Shown piece by piece: positions 53,568-57,872 of a stretch of 57,872 nucleotides of DNA. The notes beneath the pieces are model-generated. The model saw only the letters and a list, made by a program, of their open reading frames with translations. It had not been told where the DNA came from and searched no databases. The stretch is from an uncultured Collinsella sp. (GTDB lineage Bacteria; Actinomycetota; Coriobacteriia; Coriobacteriales; Coriobacteriaceae). The stretch's first letter is position 1, and every line of letters begins with the position of its first letter. The stretch lies in assembly GCA_900542085.1 (NCBI GenBank), contig UQMK01000013.1, positions 1 through 57,872 of the forward strand, in the 5' to 3' direction. The translations under genes and the position numbers were made by a program.

Positions 53568-53863
53568 GTCTCAATCTGTAACAACAGGGGACCGTTTGGC
53601 CTTCTAACTGTTACAGATCAAGACGGAAGGTTGGCTACCGCTAAAAGATCTCAATCTGTAACATCTAGAGGCCGAAAACCTGTCTACTTGTTACAGATTT
53701 AGACGTTTGACGACGGGGCTGGGAATATCTCGATCTGTAACATCTGATGGCCAAAATTCGACCCAACTGTTACAGATTGAGACAAAGGCTGGAGGCACGA
53801 CCGAAAATCTCGATCTGTAACATTTGGAAGGTTAAAGACGGTCTATTTGTTACAGATCAAGAC
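53568..53863 (+). repeat. Array D: four 57-nt palindromic units, period 79-80 nt
   Basis: Units at 53568-53624, 53648-53704, 53727-53783 and 53807-53863; spacers of 22-23 nt. GTTTG follows unit 2 as well as unit 4, so the array may be two arrays of two joined together. It starts 9 nt after the nuclease-domain gene ends. Confidence 0.95.
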
Positions 53864-54014
53864 GTTTTGCTGGAACGACCGAAGCATCGCTGCACTGGTC
53901 TGTTCATCCTCACGCCCTTCTCTTTCTCCCGTTAGCCGATATGTCCGCAGCAACCCTGTCGCGCTGGGTGATAATGGACAAATGTTCATGTTAATCGTGA
54001 GGGAGGAGCTCGAT
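53864..54014. other. Gap between array D and the amidohydrolase gene
   Basis: No gene. The frame of the amidohydrolase stays open through here but lacks a ribosome site until GGGAGGAG before 54015. Confidence 0.4.
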
Positions 54015-55385
54015 ATGGCGTCTGCCGATCGTTCCACGTTGTTTATCAATACGACCGTCTTGGATGGTTCGGAACATATGGAGCCGCAGCCCGACATGGC
54101 GGTCGCCGTTGAGCGCGGTCTTATCACGTGGATGGGGCCGAGTGCTGTGGCGCAGGCGCCTGCAGGTGCCGAGGTCATCGACCTGGCAGGGGCGTATCTC
54201 ATGCCAGGCCTCATCAATATGCATGTGCATCTGTGCGGCTCGGGCAAGCCGGTTTCGGCGGGCGATGCGGGCGCGCTGATGAAGAAGCTCGATAATCCCG
54301 TGGGGCGCGCCATTGTCCGCCATATCCTCAAGGGCAGCGCCCAACAGCAGCTGGCAAGTGGCGTGACCACGGTGCGCGGCGCGGGCGACCCGCTGTTTGC
54401 CGATCTTGCCGTGCGCGATGCTATCGATGCCGGTAAGTATCAAGGTCCTCGCCTGGTGGCGCCGGGAACGGGCGTTACGGTGCCGGGCGGCCATGGTGCG
54501 GGCTTGTTCGCCCAGGTGGCCAACAGTCCCGCCGAGGCAGCCGAACAGGTGCACGACCTGTATGCGCGCGGTGCCGACGTCATTAAACTGTTCGTAACGG
54601 GCGGCGTGTTCGATGCGACTGAGGTGGGCGAGCCGGGCGTGCTGCGCATGTCGGTGGAGGTTGCCGCGGCGGCGTGCAAGGCGGCACACGATATGGGCCT
54701 TCCGGTTATGGCTCATGTCGAGAGTACCGAGGGTGTGAAGGCCGCGCTTGAGGCCGGCGTTGACACGATTGAGCACGGCGCTCCGTTGACGCCCGAGATT
54801 CTGGGGCTGTATCACGGTGCCGCGGGTACGCAGCTTGAGGGGCGTGTGCCCAGCGTTACCTGTACGATCAGCCCGGCGCTGCCGTTTGTATTGCTCGACC
54901 CGGAAAAGACCCATTCGACCGATACGCAAAAGAAGAACGGCGACATCGTGTGCTCGGGCATCATCGAAAGTGCTCGTGCCGCGCTGGAAGCTGGCGTTAA
55001 GGTGGGCCTGGGCACGGACTCGAGCTGCCCGTTTGTGACGCAGTACGACATGTGGCGTGAGGTGGCCTATTTTGCCAAGTATGTCGGCGTGAGCAATGCC
55101 TTCGCGCTGCATACGGCTACGCAAGTCAATGCCGAGCTGCTGGGGCTGGACGGCGAGACCGGCACGATCGAGTGCGGTAAGGCCGCCGATATCCTGGTGA
55201 CGCGCAAGAACCCGCTCGATGACCTGTGCGCCCTGCGTGAGCCGATGCACGTGATGTGTCGTGGTGATCTGGTGCGCAAACTCAAGGTGAAGCGTATTCC
55301 CGAGGTGGACGCCGAGCTCGACGCGATTATGGCCATGCCGGCCGAGGCGCTGGCCGAGGAGCTCGCCCGCGACGGCGTGGCGTAA
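54015..55385 (+). CDS. Amidohydrolase family protein (imidazolonepropionase/prolidase-like)
   Basis: A 456-aa metal-dependent hydrolase of the TIM-barrel amidohydrolase superfamily. Metal and catalytic residues: MPGLINMHVHL near residue 72, the bridging Lys region VIKLFVTGG near 190, MAHVES near 232, IEHGAPL near 253, and GTDSSCP near 335. It belongs to the imidazolonepropionase/Xaa-Pro dipeptidase type rather than urease or dihydroorotase. The substrate is unknown. The ATG 54015 is 6 nt after GGGAGGAG. Confidence 0.85.
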   Translation: MASADRSTLFINTTVLDGSEHMEPQPDMAVAVERGLITWMGPSAVAQAPAGAEVIDLAGAYLMPGLINMHVHLCGSGKPVSAGDAGALMKKLDNPVGRAIVRHILKGSAQQQLASGVTTVRGAGDPLFADLAVRDAIDAGKYQGPRLVAPGTGVTVPGGHGAGLFAQVANSPAEAAEQVHDLYARGADVIKLFVTGGVFDATEVGEPGVLRMSVEVAAAACKAAHDMGLPVMAHVESTEGVKAALEAGVDTIEHGAPLTPEILGLYHGAAGTQLEGRVPSVTCTISPALPFVLLDPEKTHSTDTQKKNGDIVCSGIIESARAALEAGVKVGLGTDSSCPFVTQYDMWREVAYFAKYVGVSNAFALHTATQVNAELLGLDGETGTIECGKAADILVTRKNPLDDLCALREPMHVMCRGDLVRKLKVKRIPEVDAELDAIMAMPAEALAEELARDGVA

Positions 55386-55404
55386 GCGCGCGATATGGCG
55401 ACGC

Positions 55405-55427
55405 GACAAAGGGACGGTCCCTTTGTC
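55405..55427. repeat. Palindrome of the GGGAC type after the amidohydrolase gene
   Basis: GACAAAGGGA and TCCCTTTGTC are inverted arms around CGG. It precedes the bidirectional terminator. Confidence 0.6.
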
Positions 55428-55435
55428 ACATTCAA

Positions 55436-55470
55436 AAAAGCCGAGGTCTCAACACGAGGCCTCGGCTTTT
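55436..55470. terminator. Bidirectional terminator between convergent genes
   Basis: AAAAGCCGAGG (55436-55446) pairs with CCTCGGCTTTT (55460-55470), with A tract on one side and T tract on the other, so it can stop transcription from both the amidohydrolase and the zinc-ribbon gene. Confidence 0.88.
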
Positions 55471-55492
55471 ATTTTGTCCCATGGTGTAGCGG

Positions 55493-55966
55493 CTATGAGC
55501 GCGTCTCCATCTTGGCGTGGCACTTGGGGCAGGTGACGCGGATCTTGCCCTTGCCCTTGGGGACGGAGAGCATCTGACCGCAATTGGGGCACTTGAGGTA
55601 TGCCGTGGTCTTGCGACCCTTCCACATCTTCTTGGCCGTGCGCTTGGCACGCTCAAAATCTTCCTTACTGGTGCCGGCCGCGCGTGAGGTGCTGGCCGCT
55701 GCAGCGCCACCGCCCAAGCTGGCGACGAACTTGCCTAGGCCGGGGACGTTCGCGGTCGCGGCGACAAAGGTCTCGTTCTCCTTGCGACGTGCATCGATGT
55801 TTTTGGACAGGCCGCGCAGCACACCAATCACGATGACGGCGATGGCGATCCAGCTGAGCCACTGGATGCGGGCTATCGATCCGATCATCGCGATGATGAT
55901 GCCGGCAAAACCCATTACGATGGTGAGCTCGTCAGCGCCATTGCGACCTTTCATAAAGTCATTCAT
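55493..55966 (-). CDS. Zinc-ribbon membrane protein of unknown function
   Basis: A 157-residue protein with two membrane helices near the N-terminus (about residues 14-30 and 34-52: GFAGIIIAMIG and WIAIAVIVIGVL), a basic linker and a C-terminal zinc ribbon (KCPNCGQML and TCPKCHAKME). The ATG at 55966 is chosen because AAAGG lies upstream; a longer frame to 55996 has no ribosome site. Function unknown. Confidence 0.75.
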   Translation of the reverse strand: MNDFMKGRNGADELTIVMGFAGIIIAMIGSIARIQWLSWIAIAVIVIGVLRGLSKNIDARRKENETFVAATANVPGLGKFVASLGGGAAAASTSRAAGTSKEDFERAKRTAKKMWKGRKTTAYLKCPNCGQMLSVPKGKGKIRVTCPKCHAKMETRS

Positions 55967-56021
55967 GCAAATTGCCTTTCGTTTGATATGCTGCACGCCT
56001 TTATACCCGATTTAGAGCAAG

Positions 56022-56103
56022 GGGGACAGGTTAATCTGCATCAAGGTGGTGCAAACATACCTGTCCCCGGAACACCAAGACGGTGCAAAGAAGTCTGTCC
56101 CCA
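56022..56103. repeat. GGGGACAG palindrome and half-element
   Basis: GGGGACAGGT (56022-56031) and ACCTGTCCCC (56059-56068) are perfect inverted arms, followed by a half-element AGTCTGTCCCC (about 56092-56103). It separates the zinc-ribbon gene from csoR. Confidence 0.7.
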
Positions 56104-56112
56104 ATGCCCCAA

Positions 56113-56385
56113 TTACTTGGAGAGCTTGTCGACGACGCGTTCGATCTCGGCGAGCTTGGCGGCTTTGAGGTCTTCGTCGCCCGATTCGATTGCCGAAGTC
56201 ACGCAGCCCTCGATATGCGCCTTGAGCACGTCGGCGTTAATGCGCGCGAGGAGCGCCTGTGTGGCCATGAGCTGCGTGGAAATATCGACGCAATAGCGGT
56301 CCTCATCGACCATCCGCAAGATGCCGTCGATCTGGCCGCGTGCCGTCTTGAGCATGCGGGTCACCGATTTATGGTCTGCCATCAT
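56113..56385 (-). CDS. csoR: CsoR-family copper-sensing repressor
   Basis: A 90-aa helical repressor that leaves DNA when Cu(I) binds. The three ligands are in place: Cys in DEDRYCVDIST, and His and Cys in LKAHIEGCVTSAI. The start (tandem ATGs at 56385 and 56382) has GAGG 8-11 nt upstream. It is the last gene of the minus-strand copper locus after copA and copZ, separated from copZ by a 65-bp repeat. Confidence 0.9.
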   Translation of the reverse strand: MMADHKSVTRMLKTARGQIDGILRMVDEDRYCVDISTQLMATQALLARINADVLKAHIEGCVTSAIESGDEDLKAAKLAEIERVVDKLSK

Positions 56386-56427
56386 GGCGGGTCCTCGTTT
56401 CTGGTCGATCTTCCGGATGCCCCGTCA

Positions 56428-56492
56428 GTTGCGGTGAAATAGTTCTTGTTTGCAGGCTTGAAGCGCTAAAACAGGAACTATTTCACCGCAAC
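56428..56492. repeat. 65-bp palindromic repeat, copy 4
   Basis: Exactly 65 nt, ends GTTGCGGTGAAATA and TATTTCACCGCAAC, with inner arms AGTTC/GAACT that differ in sequence from the other copies but still pair. It lies between csoR and copZ. Confidence 0.92.
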
Positions 56493-56568
56493 TTTTGAAG
56501 GGTTGGTTGAGTGGCGGTTGCTGGGCGGCTATGTCGGCCGACAGCGGTGCCTGCTGGTGCGGTGGCAG

Positions 56569-56790
56569 CTAGGCTGCGGTCACGGACAGGGCGTGGAACT
56601 TCTCTCCGGCGCCCTCGACAGCGGCGGCGAGCTGCTCGGCGGTCACGGTGTCGGCGCACTCCACCTGGACGGTCTGGGTCTCGTGATCGGCGTCGGCGTC
56701 GGTCACGCCGGCCACGTTGAGCAGCGCCGTCTCGACGGTGGCGTCGCAGTGGCCGCACATGAGGCCGGAAGTCTTGATTGTATAACGCAT
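56569..56790 (-). CDS. copZ: Heavy-metal-associated copper chaperone
   Basis: A 73-aa HMA-domain protein: MRYTIKTSGLMCGHCDATVE with the MxCxxC site (MCGHC, residues 11-15), giving Cu(I) transfer to CopA and CsoR. AGAGGA lies 7 nt before the ATG. It follows the copA gene on the same strand after 147 nt of structured DNA. Confidence 0.9.
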   Translation of the reverse strand: MRYTIKTSGLMCGHCDATVETALLNVAGVTDADADHETQTVQVECADTVTAEQLAAAVEGAGEKFHALSVTAA

Positions 56791-56819
56791 GGGTATTCCT
56801 CTCTGTTGTGTCGGCTTTC

Positions 56820-56905
56820 CCAGGCACCCGACCTTGACCTTCAAACCGTCGCTCGCGTACCAAAGTACGCGTCGCTCCTCTTTCAGGCCAATCTCGGGCA
56901 CCTGG
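56820..56905 (-). ncRNA. Structured RNA between copA and copZ
   Basis: CCAGGCACCCGA (56820-56831) and TCGGGCACCTGG (56894-56905) form a 12-bp stem that is fully paired only in the minus-strand transcript, through two G-U pairs where the plus strand would have C-A mismatches. A 7-bp stem CGCGTAC/GTACGCG (56854-56871) forms the tip. Confidence 0.5.
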
Positions 56906-56937
56906 AAAACCCGTTCTAAATGGACTTAGTGGTGAGC

Positions 56938-57872
56938 CTATTTTGCCACTTTAGGCTTAAAGGATTTCAGGCGCAGCGCGTTGCTTACGACGCAGACACT
57001 CGACAGGCTCATGGCCGCGGCGCCAAACATCGGCGAGAGTTGCCAGCCGGTGAGGGGGAAGAACACGCCCGCGGCGAGCGGAATGCCGATGCCGTTGTAG
57101 AACAGCGCCCAGAACAGGTCCTGCTTGATGTTGCGAATCGTGGCGCGCGAAAGCTCGATGGCGCGGGCGACGTCCATGAGGTCGCTGCGCATGAGCACCA
57201 CATCCGCCCCCTCCTTGGCGATGTCGGCGCCGGTGCCGATGGCCAGACCCACGTCGGCTCGCGCCAGGGCGGGGGAGTCGTTGATGCCGTCGCCCACCAT
57301 GGCGACCTTGCCGCCCGCATCCTGCAGTTCGCGCACGTGGCGCTCCTTGTCGGCAGGCAGGACGTCGGCGATAACCTGTTCGCTGCTCAGTCCCACACGG
57401 CGGGCGATTGCTTCGGCCGTCACGCGGTTGTCGCCGGTGAGCATGCGCACGTCGACGCCGAGCGAACGCAGCGCGGCGATTGCCTCGGCGCTCGTCTCTT
57501 TGACCTCGTCGGCCACGGCAATGGTGCCGGCAAGCTCGCCGTTCTTGGCAAAGAACAGCGGTGTCTTGCCTTCGGCGGCGAACTGTTCGGCAAGGCCGGC
57601 GGGCACCTTCGCGCCCAGCTCGTCCATCAGGCGCACGTTGCCGGCTGCGATGACATTTTGTCCCTCGCGCGCCGTCACGCCACGACCGGGCACGGCGGCA
57701 AAGTCCTCGACCATGCGCGCTACGATTCCGCGCGCCTCGCACTCGGACATAATCGCCTCGGCCAGCGGGTGCTCGCTCGAGCGCTCCAACGCGGCGGCCA
57801 GCTTGAGCAGCGCCTTTTCGCTCATGGCGGGCGAGCCGGCGGGGCGCGCGGGCGCCCCGCACGATCTCGGCT
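56938..57872 (-). CDS. copA: Copper-translocating P-type ATPase, C-terminal part (gene runs off the window)
   Basis: About 311 residues of the C-terminal part of a P1B-type Cu(I) exporter: nucleotide-binding residues SSEHPLAEAI near the start of the visible part, GDNRVTAEAIARRVG, MVGDGINDSPALARADVGLAIG, and the final two helices with SMSSVCVVSNALRL (the MxxSS end typical of copper ATPases). The upstream part, including the DKTGT site, lies outside the window. In the first 15 codons the frame reads PRSCGAPARPAGSPAMSEK, which does not resemble the family, so a frameshift or unusual linker near 57826-57872 should be considered. Confidence 0.88.
   Translation of the reverse strand, partial: PRSCGAPARPAGSPAMSEKALLKLAAALERSSEHPLAEAIMSECEARGIVARMVEDFAAVPGRGVTAREGQNVIAAGNVRLMDELGAKVPAGLAEQFAAEGKTPLFFAKNGELAGTIAVADEVKETSAEAIAALRSLGVDVRMLTGDNRVTAEAIARRVGLSSEQVIADVLPADKERHVRELQDAGGKVAMVGDGINDSPALARADVGLAIGTGADIAKEGADVVLMRSDLMDVARAIELSRATIRNIKQDLFWALFYNGIGIPLAAGVFFPLTGWQLSPMFGAAAMSLSSVCVVSNALRLKSFKPKVAK

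Overview
The window is 57.9 kb of GC-rich, densely coded bacterial chromosome. It is most like a gut Coriobacteriia genome of the Collinsella type. That placement is inferred from the overall gene content, an L31 protein with a long Ala/Lys-rich tail, two-subunit transketolase and adenine deaminase, and many GGGGAC-type intergenic palindromes. No rRNA is present to prove it. There are about 45 protein genes, two tRNAs and an unusually rich set of structured intergenic repeats.

Layout. 1-11.8 kb is core chromosome: a class A penicillin-binding protein, a U32 peptidase-family protein, tyrS, adenine deaminase, two HAD phosphatases, citrate synthase and an ACT-domain protein. 11.9-19.2 kb is a 7.2-kb island bounded by two near-identical 64-bp direct repeats. 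It carries a tyrosine recombinase that has lost its N-terminal half, a HTH/DUF2975 regulator pair, and a divergent cassette of two related ABC systems ending in a small exported peptide. 19.3-33 kb is housekeeping: rpmE, secA-prfB, a YitT protein, split transketolase, ftsE-ftsX and rnr, interrupted by large palindromes. 33-42.7 kb holds a serine recombinase with a short VanZ-like protein, an N-acetylmuramic acid utilisation locus (RpiR-type regulator, murQ, PTS EIIBC, mupG), an ArsC-like protein, tRNA-Gln and tRNA-Glu, a TPR-like protein with smpB, a flavin reductase and a 47-aa rubredoxin. 42.7-54 kb holds an NRAMP metal transporter, gltB-gltD, a conserved unknown, and an AbiEi-like protein with a C-terminal DUF559/Vsr-type nuclease domain. 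54-57.9 kb has an amidohydrolase, a zinc-ribbon membrane protein and a copper locus (csoR, copZ, copA; copA runs off the window).

The most striking signal is four arrays (A 42789-43084, B 44489-44705, C 52164-52462, D 53568-53863) with 15 palindromic units in all. Every unit is exactly 57 nt: a 16-nt arm, a variable 25-nt loop and a 16-nt arm. Units recur every 79-81 nt and all point the same way. Arrays A and B bracket the metal transporter. Arrays C and D bracket the nuclease-domain protein, whose open frame runs out of the last unit of array C. I know of no described element class that matches these arrays. A second family of four solitary palindromes, each exactly 65 nt, and a family of GGGGAC palindromes also occur.

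How genes work together. The muramic acid genes form an uptake and cleavage route to GlcNAc-6-phosphate. The copper genes form a sensor, chaperone and exporter set with a structured RNA between copA and copZ. gltB and gltD make a complete glutamate synthase. The island cassette looks like a peptide export, immunity or bacteriocin-like system. RF2 carries SPT where SPF is expected in the stop-codon recognition tripeptide.
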